NCBI GenBank assembly: GCA_963770045.1 | Contig: CAVYOD010000022.1 | Location: 62,001-126,000, forward strand | From: CAVYOD01 sp963770045 | Lineage (GTDB): Bacteria; Acidobacteriota; Aminicenantia; Aminicenantales; CAVYOD01 | Length of the DNA stretch: 64,000 nucleotides | Reading direction: 5' to 3' | Shown: positions 51,252-59,213 of the stretch, one piece after another | Position numbering within the stretch: position 1 is the stretch's first letter | How the letters are laid out: each line of letters opens with the position of its first letter | Made by a program: the position numbers and the translations under genes | The notes under the pieces: generated by a model | What the model saw: only the letters and a program-made list of their open reading frames with translations | The model's database searches: none | What the model was told of the DNA's origin: nothing

Positions 51252-54200
51252 ATGAACAAAGACGATCTCCCTCCTCCGGGCCGGCAGGAGCTCGAGGAGG
51301 CGGGGAGGACCCTCCTTCAGGAATTTTCGCCGGACCATTTTCGCTTCCTTAAGAATTCGGGCGCCTTTGGACAAAACCCGTCCAGCCTCCGGGACAAAAT
51401 CTCGCATGAGCTTCTCTTCCGCTTGAAATCAGGCCGAGATGATCTTGGGGCTCTGCTGGGCGAGGCACTTCTTCCCCTTGCCTCCGAAGAAACATGGCCC
51501 CTCGTTAAGCGCACGGCCCTGGCACTCTCGCAGCGGGGAAAGAGCGCGCCAGGCGGCAAGGCTTCGGAGTGGGACGTTGATCGCGCCCTCAGACGGCTGT
51601 ATTTCCCTCAGAGGCCCTGGGCTTCCCATCCCTTCCTCATCCTTTGGGAATTCTTGCTCGGGGCAGTCGAGTCTGAAGTCCTCCGTCTGGAGAGCGAGGC
51701 CTTTGTCCCCGATTGGGACGAAGCAGCCGGGGTCCAAAGAGCTCGCGCGGTCCGAGGTTATCACAGGTTCAACAGGCTCGTCGAACGTGCACTGGGCCGC
51801 AAAGAATACGAAAGGTGGGAACTGGAGGTTCAAAACCTGAAGAGGTCCTCGGCTTCGACCTTAGGGGCGGTTTCTAGATTTATCCGAGAAGAGGACGCAT
51901 CCTGTAAACTCATCAATGCCTTTGCTAGAGAAAGCCCGGGATCCGAAATGTAAAGAAGAGATCTATGGGCTAATCCTGGAGAAGATACAGCCGCCTCAGG
52001 GGATAGTGACCAATACATCGCCTGCCCTTCTTCGCCCTTGCCTGACCCTCCTCCTGGACGACCGGGTCGAGATCGAGAGCGGCATACCCTACATGTCATC
52101 CATCGTTCTCAGCATCCTCCAGGATCCCAGGTCGGCCGAGACTCTGCTCGCGGCCCTGCGTCATTTTCCCTTTTTATTATACAAAGATCCGGGAGAATAT
52201 TGTTTATACCCTAGGGAACCCTGCGTGATGAACGGGCGGTGGCGGACATAATCCCCATCCTCGAAGGCCCAGATGAGCTTGAAGGGCATCCTCTGCTCGA
52301 ACAGAAGGAGGAGGCTATTTGGGCTCTGGGGAAGATCGGCCGGGCCTCGCTCGGGGCCCTGCCTTCTTTGGTGAAGTACGCCGACCATCCTTCGCCCAGA
52401 CTCAAAACCTGCCTGGCCTGGACCTTGGGGGAAGTCGGCAAGGCTCAAAAGGACCACTCCGGCGGCGTGAATGCCGACATCGCCATCGCTCTCCTGAAGC
52501 TGCTCAAGGCCAAGAACAAACAGGTCTTCGAAGAATCCGCGAGCGCCCTCAAAAAGATCGACATGCCCGAGTTCGTCCGCTCGCTTTACCTCTATAACGC
52601 CGGAGCCATCAGCCTGCTCGGCCTCAAGCAGGCCCAGCGCGGTCTTTATGAACTCTCCGAGACGATCCACTACCTCCTCCAAACCAAGAAAATGACGGTC
52701 ATGGCGGTGAACGGGGATTCGGGAACGGGAAAAACATATTTTTGCCAGACAATCGCCAAGGGTTTCGGAACTCTCAAGCCGGAAGAGATTCTCTATCTGA
52801 TGCGGGACCGGAAAAAGGACCAAAAGGTCTTTAACCGGATGCTGGGACTCGAATGGCTCAAGAAACATATTGAGCCGGTCTACTACCATGACTATCCCCT
52901 TCGAGAGGATGAAGACCGACCGGATGAATTCTTCCGGGAATTTCTGAAGCAGAATTCCGATAAGAAGCTGATCATCCTCGACGGTTGCCGCGACCGCTAC
53001 TATTTCCAGAAGATCGTGGACCTCTTTTATATCAAAGGCGAGCTGGATGTCGAAGTGAATTTCCGGGCCGCCTTTTCCACCCGCCGCTTGAACCTGGAGA
53101 CGAGGGAGGTCGCCATCGAGAGCGTCAAGACCCACCTCGCTTTTCTTGAAGAGCCGGCCCTTGAAGATACCCAGTTCTACCAGGAGGGAATCGTCACTCT
53201 CTACGACTTTGACAATTCCATTTCCTCCCGGCTGGACGGCCAGGAGATCAAGGAGTTGTTCGACCAGAGAAAGATCGATTCCTGGGGCGACCTGATCAGG
53301 ATCGGCGATTTTCATAAAGACACCAGGCCACTGCCCGTGAGAAGCCGGGAGCTCGAATTCGAGACAGGGCCCGTTGCCTCAAAAACACGGAGCCTGCCCC
53401 GGCCAAACAAAAGCTCCTTCGTCCCGGAGGAGCGGAAATTCAAGCCGAGCTTGAACGAAGATTTGAACGGAGAGCCCTACCTTCTCCAGACCGTGGAGAT
53501 GAACGACCTCAAACCTCGCCGGATCCGATTCTATACCCAGGACCAGATCGCCGGCCTGGGCGAGGCCGGAAATGTTTTTGTCCTGACCTTCCTCGACCGC
53601 CGCATTTTTTCGGCAGCTCTGGGCAAGGCCCGGGAGATCAGCCTGTTGGGCCGGGATATCTACCTCTCGGGCGAGAACGGCGAGCTCTGGAATATCTCGT
53701 TCGAACGCAACGAATGGTCTCTGCTCGGGAAAACCAACTCGCCGGTGACCAAGCTGGCCTCCTTTCCGAGGCAGAGGATTGTGAGCGGCCACGCCGATGG
53801 CTCTCTGCGGGTCTGGGACTTGGAAGAAAAACGGCTCACTCATATTCAGGCTCACAGCCGGGCCGTATTGGCCCTGATCGTTGACCACGCCGGCCGCGTC
53901 TATTCGGGAAGCGCCGATGGGACTTTAAAACAGTGGAGCCTTGAAACCAAAACGGTGAGAATTGTCAAGCAGCCGAACTGTCGCTTCACCCTCCTCAAGC
54001 TTTATCCCCAGGACCGAGTCCTGGCGCTCGCAGAAAAGGATACGGCCGAGATCGGAATCTTCGACTTCGAGCGGTCCGCCGAGAGATCAATCTGCGCCGA
54101 CTTTCGGGGAAAGATCTCCAGTATCAACGTCTATTACGATGGCCGGATTATCGCCGGCCTGCGCGCGGCCGAGGGTGAGCCTGAGCCAAGAAATAACAAT

Positions 54201-54401
54201 TTGCTGATCATGTCCGGCGGCCAGGAGTCGGAAGAGTACAGAATCCTGGGCGGGCACGGGAGGGAGACCTGGGACTGCTTGACCATGGGGCCCAAGATTA
54301 TCAGCTGCGGCCTGGACGACAGAGACAGGCATAGCCTTAAGGTCTGGGGCACGGAATTCTACGTCCGGATGGAATTGAGCAAGCTCTCTCTTTATCCCTA
54401 A
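51252..54401 (+). CDS. Large HEAT-repeat / P-loop NTPase / WD40 protein (three +1 frame breaks)
   Basis: As given, three pieces (51252-51953, 51916-52251, 52239-54401) that join into one protein of about 1048 residues when a surplus base is dropped at TTT 51921-51923, T5 52171-52175 and CCC 52219-52221. Joins read SCKLINALLEKARDPK, HFPFYYTKIRENIVYTL and GNLRDERAVADIIPIL. Order: charged helical N-terminus, HEAT-like repeats (about 280-430: AIWALGKIG, CLAWTLGEVG), P-loop domain with Walker A AVNGDSGTGKTYF (about 485) and Walker B KKLIILDG, then a WD40-like propeller (SGHADGSLRVWDLE, SGSADGTLKQWSLE). The P-loop resembles uridine-kinase-type enzymes more than classic STAND ATPases. It lies 21 bases after the lipoyl response regulator; function unknown. 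Confidence 0.75.
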
Positions 54402-54405
54402 AGAC

Positions 54406-55314
54406 ATGCGAGAATTTGAGAACCTGATCGCCTGCCCCGCCTGTGCGGGCACGTCCCTCCAGAGCTACAGAAAAAGGACGTTCGACTTTTCGAGGCTGGC
54501 GAGCGATCAGATCAAGATCACCGACAGCCAGTATGGAAAAATCTGGGATTTGAGCCGCTGCGAGGACTGCGGTCACATCTTCGCCAACCCCTGTCCCACA
54601 CCGGGATTCATCGACTCGCTCTACAGTCAGGTCGAAGATCCGCTCTATGACGATGAGGCAGCCGGTCGATCCAAGAACTTTGAGAGAGTCCTGCGCCGGC
54701 TGGAAAAGATACGGCCGGAAAAGGGGGTCCTCTTCGATGTCGGGGCCGCCACGGGAATCCTGCTGCGGCTGGCCCGGTCGAGAGGCTGGGAGCCCGACGG
54801 AGTCGAGGCCAGCTCCTGGGCGGTCCGGGTGGCCAGGGAAAAATACGGCCTTCCGCTTCGTGAAGGCTTCTTCGAGACGGCGCTCCTTCCTCAAGCCACA
54901 TACGGCGCCGTAACCATGGTCGATTTTATCGAGCACACGCCCAAGCCCTTCGAGGCTCTGAGCGTGGCCAACAGGATTCTCACACCGGGCGGAATCCTCT
55001 GCCTGGTCACTCCCGATATCCGGAGCTCAGCGGCCAGGATAGCGGGAAAAGAATGGTGGCACCTCAGGCCTGCCCATCTGGCCTATTTTTCAAGAGGAAG
55101 CCTCCGGACTCTGCTCGACCGGACAGGCTTCCGGATTCTTCAGAGGAAAAAGTATTCCTGGACTTTCAGCGCCCACTATCTTTTGACGAGACGCAACTGG
55201 TTTCACTTTCTTCTCAAGAGACCATTTTTTGCTTCAATCTTGAAGAAATTCCCAGTAAAATTGCCATTGGGCGATTCTTTCGAGATCTACGCCGGCAAGG
55301 TCAGAGAAGCGTGA
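54406..55314 (+). CDS. SAM-dependent methyltransferase with N-terminal zinc ribbon
   Basis: 302 residues. A zinc-ribbon from CPACAG (about residue 10) and CEDCG (about 51) precedes a class I methyltransferase fold: SAM motif VLFDVGAATGILLRLA (about 108), acidic motif PDGVEASSWAVRVA, MVDFIEHTPKPFEAL (about 172) and ILTPGGILCLVTPD. Such ribbon-plus-methyltransferase proteins commonly methylate sugars or glycolipid precursors. The next gene, overlapping as GTGA, is a UbiA-type prenyltransferase, so a cell-envelope lipid-linked substrate is possible (inference). The gene starts 4 bases after the WD40 protein's stop. Confidence 0.85.
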   Translation: MREFENLIACPACAGTSLQSYRKRTFDFSRLASDQIKITDSQYGKIWDLSRCEDCGHIFANPCPTPGFIDSLYSQVEDPLYDDEAAGRSKNFERVLRRLEKIRPEKGVLFDVGAATGILLRLARSRGWEPDGVEASSWAVRVAREKYGLPLREGFFETALLPQATYGAVTMVDFIEHTPKPFEALSVANRILTPGGILCLVTPDIRSSAARIAGKEWWHLRPAHLAYFSRGSLRTLLDRTGFRILQRKKYSWTFSAHYLLTRRNWFHFLLKRPFFASILKKFPVKLPLGDSFEIYAGKVREA

Positions 55315-56222
55315 ACTCATACCTGCGCGCCATGCGTCTGGACCGCTGGCCAAGGAGTATGGCCATTTTTGTGGGGACGGCCGCATTCTTTTTCCTTCAT
55401 CGGAGCTTCCTGGAGCAATTCTCGCTCCCCGCCCTTCTCTTCAGAGCAGCGCTGTCCTTTCTCCTCACCTGGTTTATTTCGACGGCAAACTATGTGGTCA
55501 ACGAGATCGCGGATGCCCCCTTTGACGCCCATCACCCGACCAAGCGGCTCCGCCCTCTGGTCAGGGGGGAGATACGTGAGGCCCCCTTCGCCCTTCTCGG
55601 GGCGGGCTTGACCGTGGCCGGGCTGGCTGCAGGTTTTCTTGTTTTTCCCCGGCCATTCTCTTTTTCGCTTCTGGCCCTGTTGGCCGCGGGATTCATCTAC
55701 AACCTCAGACCGGTGCGGACAAAAGACATCCCCTTTCTCGATTCCATTTCTGAATCGGTGAACAACCCGATCCGTTTTTTGATCGGCTGGTTCGCGTTCG
55801 CCCCTGTTTCGCTCTTCCCTCCGCTGAGTCTGCTCCTGTGCTGGTGGTCTTTCGGCAACTTCCTGATGGTGGCCAAACGCCTCTCCGAATTCCGCTATCT
55901 CAAGGAAAAAGCGGCCGATTACCGGACTTCACACAAACGGTATTCAAAAGCCTCGCTTGCCCTGGGGATGGCCGTCAGCGCGGCCGTCTTTATTTTGACC
56001 TATTTTCTCTTTGCGCTCAGCTACAGGCTGGAGTACATTCTCATCATCTCACCCGCCGTCCTGCTTTTCTTGTTCTTCATCTTCCGCAAGACGCTGCGCG
56101 AGCAGGAAGTCATGGAGGAACCGGAAAAACTCCTCCGTCATCCTCTTTTTGCCATCTACACGGCGGCTCTGCTGGTCATCTATTTAATAGCCTTCTTTCT
56201 GGACAAGGTCGGTCAGTACTAA
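55311..56222 (+). CDS. UbiA-family prenyltransferase, decaprenyl-phosphate phosphoribosyltransferase-like
   Basis: 303-residue multi-helix membrane protein. The catalytic motif is NYVVNEIADAPFDAHHPTKR (Asp-rich, about residues 59-78), followed by RLRPLVRG, very like the NDxxDxxxDxxHPxKRxRP motif of enzymes that transfer phosphoribose to polyprenyl phosphate. The second motif region (FLDSISESVNNPIRFLIGW) is consistent. The start is GTG at 55311, overlapping the methyltransferase stop; the open frame upstream of that is a shadow. It probably acts in making a lipid-linked pentose donor or another prenylated product; the substrate is inferred from motif resemblance. Confidence 0.82.
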   Translation: MNSYLRAMRLDRWPRSMAIFVGTAAFFFLHRSFLEQFSLPALLFRAALSFLLTWFISTANYVVNEIADAPFDAHHPTKRLRPLVRGEIREAPFALLGAGLTVAGLAAGFLVFPRPFSFSLLALLAAGFIYNLRPVRTKDIPFLDSISESVNNPIRFLIGWFAFAPVSLFPPLSLLLCWWSFGNFLMVAKRLSEFRYLKEKAADYRTSHKRYSKASLALGMAVSAAVFILTYFLFALSYRLEYILIISPAVLLFLFFIFRKTLREQEVMEEPEKLLRHPLFAIYTAALLVIYLIAFFLDKVGQY

Positions 56223-56230
56223 AGAAAAAT

Positions 56231-56338
56231 CGTCTTTCTCGTCCGTCTCGTCATCTCGTCTATTTCGTCAAAGAATGAAAATTTCGAAGAAATCAAAAAT
56301 GCCTTTGTCTCTTGACGAGATGACGTGCGACGAGAAAG
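56231..56338. repeat. Imperfect inverted repeat of CTCGTC-rich units
   Basis: The left arm 56231-56260 is rich in CTCGTC. The right arm 56314-56338 (starting GACGAGATGACG) is nearly its reverse complement over about 25 bases. A third half-copy lies at 58296-58327 on the other strand. It is a small dispersed repeat, perhaps a REPIN or MITE, or a long-stem terminator after the prenyltransferase. Confidence 0.5.
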
Positions 56339-56409
56339 TCGAGATAGATGCTTTCCTTGTTTTTATCTGATGAAATGTGCTAAATTAGCCGGGTGGCCTA
56401 ACGCGGGGG

Positions 56410-57063
56410 ATGTCCATGAACATGTTCGAAATCGTCTTGAAGCTTGTCCTAGCCATTGCTCTGGGCGGATTGATCGGACTCGAGCGGGAAGCCAGCCAGA
56501 AGCCGGCCGGGTTCAGGACCAACATCCTCGTCTGTGTCGGCTCGGCTCTGATGATGATACTCTCGGGGCTGATGCTCCAGGGAAAATCCGCGAGCTCAGG
56601 CGACCTGCTGAGAGTTGGGGCCGCCGTGATCACGGGAATCGGCTTCATCGGTGCCGGGACGATCATCCAGGCCAGGGGGATGGTGGCCGGCCTGACGACA
56701 GCTTCTACCTTGTGGGTCGTCTCCGGGCTCGGACTGGTGGTCGGGGCTGGCTATTACCTCCTGGGGATGATTTTTACGGCCCTTGTCCTCTTGGTCTTGG
56801 TTTCGTTCCGCAAGCTCGAGGAATCTTATCTCAAAAAGACGCACAATCATTATTACCTCAAAATCAGGGATCATCCTGACCTTATCAACAACCTCAAGAA
56901 ATTGAGCCTTCATCTGGGCCTCAGGCTGGAGGAGATCCACCTCAAGAAGGAAAAGGATTATTCCATCCTCACTTTTTCTCTCTCGGCGATCGAAGAAAAA
57001 GAGCAGAAATTCAACCACAGCCTTCTTGAGCTGGGAGAAGTCGTCGAGTTGAGAATTGAGTAG
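56410..57063 (+). CDS. MgtC/SapB-family membrane protein
   Basis: 217 residues: four or five N-terminal helices with the family motifs ALGGLIGLEREASQKPAGFR (about residue 18) and TNILVCVGSALMMILSG, then GAAVITGIGFIGAGTII. A soluble C-terminal domain (residues 140-217) resembles the ACT-like domain of MgtC proteins. MgtC proteins are linked to survival under low magnesium or acid by modulating membrane ATPases. ATGs at 56410 and 56416 are both in frame; the second has better ribosome-binding-site spacing. The next gene starts within its last codons (TTG at 57056). Confidence 0.88.
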   Translation: MSMNMFEIVLKLVLAIALGGLIGLEREASQKPAGFRTNILVCVGSALMMILSGLMLQGKSASSGDLLRVGAAVITGIGFIGAGTIIQARGMVAGLTTASTLWVVSGLGLVVGAGYYLLGMIFTALVLLVLVSFRKLEESYLKKTHNHYYLKIRDHPDLINNLKKLSLHLGLRLEEIHLKKEKDYSILTFSLSAIEEKEQKFNHSLLELGEVVELRIE

Positions 57064-57676
57064 GGAACGGATCCTTCTCGCCACCACAAACAGGGGAAAA
57101 GTCAGAGAGATCAAAAAGTTCCTCGCCGACCTGCCGATCGAAATCGTGGGCCTCCGAGACCTGGGAATCAGGACAACCTTCAGGGAAAGAGGAAAGACGT
57201 TCCGGGAAAACGCTCGGGGCAAGAGTCTCTTTTATAGCCGGAAGTCAAAAATCCTCACTCTGGCTGAGGACTCCGGACTCGAGGTCCATCAGCTGGACGG
57301 CGCTCCGGGAATCTACTCGGCCCGGTTCTCGGGACGGGGAGCCAATGACGAGAAGAATCTCCAAAAGGTGCTCCGACTGCTCGAGGGCGTTCCCGCGGGA
57401 AAACGGAAGGCGACATTTGTATCTTGTCTGGCGCTGGCGAAGGACGGCCGGACCATCAGAGAGATTCGCGGAGAGGTGAAGGGCCGTATCGCCCGAGGAA
57501 AAAAGGGTCGGTTCGGGTTTGGCTATGACCCCATCTTTTATTATCCACCGCTGAGAAAGAACTTCGCCGAGCTCAGGCCCGCCGAAAAGAATAGGGTCAG
57601 CCACCGGGGGAGAGCGCTTAGGAAACTCCGGAGCTATCTCGTTCGATACCTGGCTGCGAGCCCCGCTCACAGCTGA
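57056..57676 (+). CDS. rdgB: Non-canonical purine NTP pyrophosphatase (RdgB/HAM1)
   Basis: 206 residues of the ITPase family, which removes ITP, dITP and XTP from the nucleotide pool. Motifs: LLATTNRGKVREIKKFL at the N-terminus, TLAEDSGLEVHQLDGAPGIYSARFSG (about residues 65-90, read in parts), GRFGFGYDPIFYYPPL (about 150) and KNRVSHRGRALRKL near the end. It is cytoplasmic. The start is a TTG at 57056 overlapping the mgtC end by 8 bases; no ATG fits, and the family's N-terminal strand starts four codons later. Confidence 0.93.
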   Translation: MSRERILLATTNRGKVREIKKFLADLPIEIVGLRDLGIRTTFRERGKTFRENARGKSLFYSRKSKILTLAEDSGLEVHQLDGAPGIYSARFSGRGANDEKNLQKVLRLLEGVPAGKRKATFVSCLALAKDGRTIREIRGEVKGRIARGKKGRFGFGYDPIFYYPPLRKNFAELRPAEKNRVSHRGRALRKLRSYLVRYLAASPAHS

Positions 57677-57731
57677 CACGGCCACTTGTCCCTCCCCGGG
57701 AAACTCGTTCCCGCCGGCTTGAGGGTGAAAG

Positions 57732-57760
57732 GGGGGCAACCCCGTTCGAGGATTGCCCCC
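57732..57760 (-). terminator. Terminator hairpin between rdgB and the comEA-like gene
   Basis: GGGGGCAA (57732-57739) and TTGCCCCC (57753-57760) form an eight-base stem with a 13-base loop, 10 bases beyond the stop of the minus-strand comEA-like gene. Only three T follow on that strand. It may work for both convergent genes. Confidence 0.6.
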
Positions 57761-57769
57761 GTTTCTCGC

Positions 57770-58087
57770 TTACTTGGCTTGCGGCTCAGGCCCGACCACG
57801 ATCAGCTCTTTCAGACGGTTGAAGACCTTTTCTCCGATGCCTTTCACCTTCATCAGCTCTTCGATCTTCTTGAAGCTGCCGTTCTGCTTCCGGTAATCAA
57901 GGATTCGCTGAGCGATCTTTGGTCCAATCCGGGGAAGATTCTGGAGCTCCTGGAGAGAGGCGGTGTTGATGTTGACTTTTTCGCTCGGCGCCTTGGTCTG
58001 CGTTTGCGCGCAGACGGGGAAAACCATGAAGACAACGAAGGCAAGAAAGAGGCTGAGGGCCAATGCACGGCGGGTGAAGTTTTTCAT
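57770..58087 (-). CDS. ComEA-like helix-hairpin-helix protein
   Basis: 105 residues with a signal peptide or anchor (ALALSLFLAFVVFMVFPVCA) followed by the ComEA helix-hairpin-helix pair: VNINTASLQELQNLPRIGPKIAQRILDYR and FKKIEELMKVKGIGEKVFNRLKEL (read in parts). ComEA binds incoming DNA outside the membrane during natural transformation. Together with dprA at 61452 this hints at competence, though both are also widely kept for other reasons. It stands alone in minus orientation, with aaaggaggtc before the ATG. Confidence 0.88.
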   Translation of the reverse strand: MKNFTRRALALSLFLAFVVFMVFPVCAQTQTKAPSEKVNINTASLQELQNLPRIGPKIAQRILDYRKQNGSFKKIEELMKVKGIGEKVFNRLKELIVVGPEPQAK

Positions 58088-58328
58088 AATGACCTCCTTT
58101 CAGGACATCCCTTTGCAAGAAGGAGGCCATCTTTGGTGAGGCATTAAGATGTTGACAATATATCAATTAGAAGCTGTTCCCGGGGCCCGGAGGATATGGA
58201 AGTTAACAAAACCTCCGTTCAGAAGACAACTTTAATTGACCGGAAGATTGGCGGCTTCGGAGGGAATGAAGAAATCTTATTTGATCTTTAACCGGATAGA
58301 CGGACGACAAGAAAGACGAGATAGACGA
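58088..58328. other. Intergenic gap with a half-copy of the CTCGTC repeat
   Basis: 241 bases between the comEA-like gene and xer. Bases 58296-58327 (starting ATAGACGGACGACAAG) match, in reverse complement, the CTCGTC-rich arm at 56231-56260. The rest shows nothing I recognise. Confidence 0.4.
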
Positions 58329-59213
58329 TTAAGACCGAGGATGGCTCTTCCGGTAGACATCGAGCAACTGCTTCACGTCAAGGTGGGTGTACTTTTGGGT
58401 TGTCGCCAGGCTCTCGTGTCCGAGGAGTTCCTGGATGGCCCGCAGGTCGGCCCCCCGGCCGAGGAGATGAGAAGCGAAAGAATGCCGGAGCGAATGGGGG
58501 CTGATTTTTCTGTTGAGGGCCGTTTGTTGGATATATTTATCCACCATGCGCTCGACCGAACGGGGGGTCAGCCGCCCGCCGCGGTAATTTAAGAATAGAG
58601 CGTTCTCGGAGCGATCCTCTTCGAGCAAAGCGCTCCGCGCCCGGACGTAGAAGGCCAAGCTCTCCCCGGCTCGCCGACCGAAAGGAACCAGCCTCTCCTT
58701 TTTGCCCTTGCCTTTCACGCGGACCAGGCGCTCCTCAATATTGACGTCCTCGAGGTTGATCCCGACCAATTCGCTGACTCGGATTCCGGTGGCATAGAGC
58801 ATCTCCAGAGCCGCCTTGTCCCGGAGGTCAAGAGGCCGGTCGGAGCGAGGCAGTTCCAGGAACGACGCCATCTCCGCCTCAGAAAGGAAAGAGGGAACGT
58901 TCTTATCTTGTTTGGGAGTCGAGACGACTTTGGCCGGATTGTCCTCCAGCCATCTCTTTTTCAGACAAAATTGAAAGAACGAGCGGACGGCGGCCAGCTT
59001 CCGGCCGATCGTCGTTTTTTTCTGCCTTTTTTCGTGGAGCCGGGCCAGAAACCCGCGGAGGACAATGTTATCCACCCGCCCCAGTTCCACTTTTCTTTCT
59101 TCCAGGTACGTGGCGAGCTGGGCGAGGTCGCTTCCATAGCTCGCGATCGTATTCGGGGAGGCGTTCTTTTCGTACTTGAGGTAAGAAAGAAATTCCCTAA
59201 TCTCTTTTCTCAT
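58329..59213 (-). CDS. Tyrosine recombinase XerC/XerD
   Basis: 294-residue tyrosine recombinase. N-terminal SAM-like core-binding domain (FLSYLKYEKNASPNTIASY). Catalytic domain with Arg in YATGIRVSELVGI, Lys in VKGKGKKERLVPFG, His and Arg in SPHSLRHSFASHLL, second His in LLGHESLATTQKY and the nucleophile Tyr in the same stretch (KYTHL). It resolves chromosome dimers at dif; no dif-like site was seen here. Its place after topA and dprA matches the dprA-topA-xerC order of many bacteria. The ATG at 59213 is preferred over a GTG one codon earlier. XerC versus XerD cannot be settled by eye. Confidence 0.92.
   Translation of the reverse strand: MRKEIREFLSYLKYEKNASPNTIASYGSDLAQLATYLEERKVELGRVDNIVLRGFLARLHEKRQKKTTIGRKLAAVRSFFQFCLKKRWLEDNPAKVVSTPKQDKNVPSFLSEAEMASFLELPRSDRPLDLRDKAALEMLYATGIRVSELVGINLEDVNIEERLVRVKGKGKKERLVPFGRRAGESLAFYVRARSALLEEDRSENALFLNYRGGRLTPRSVERMVDKYIQQTALNRKISPHSLRHSFASHLLGRGADLRAIQELLGHESLATTQKYTHLDVKQLLDVYRKSHPRS

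Noticed and set aside
55053..55310. N-terminal extension of the UbiA-like protein
   Set aside because: It lies entirely within the methyltransferase coding region in another frame; the GTG at 55311 gives the normal N-terminus.
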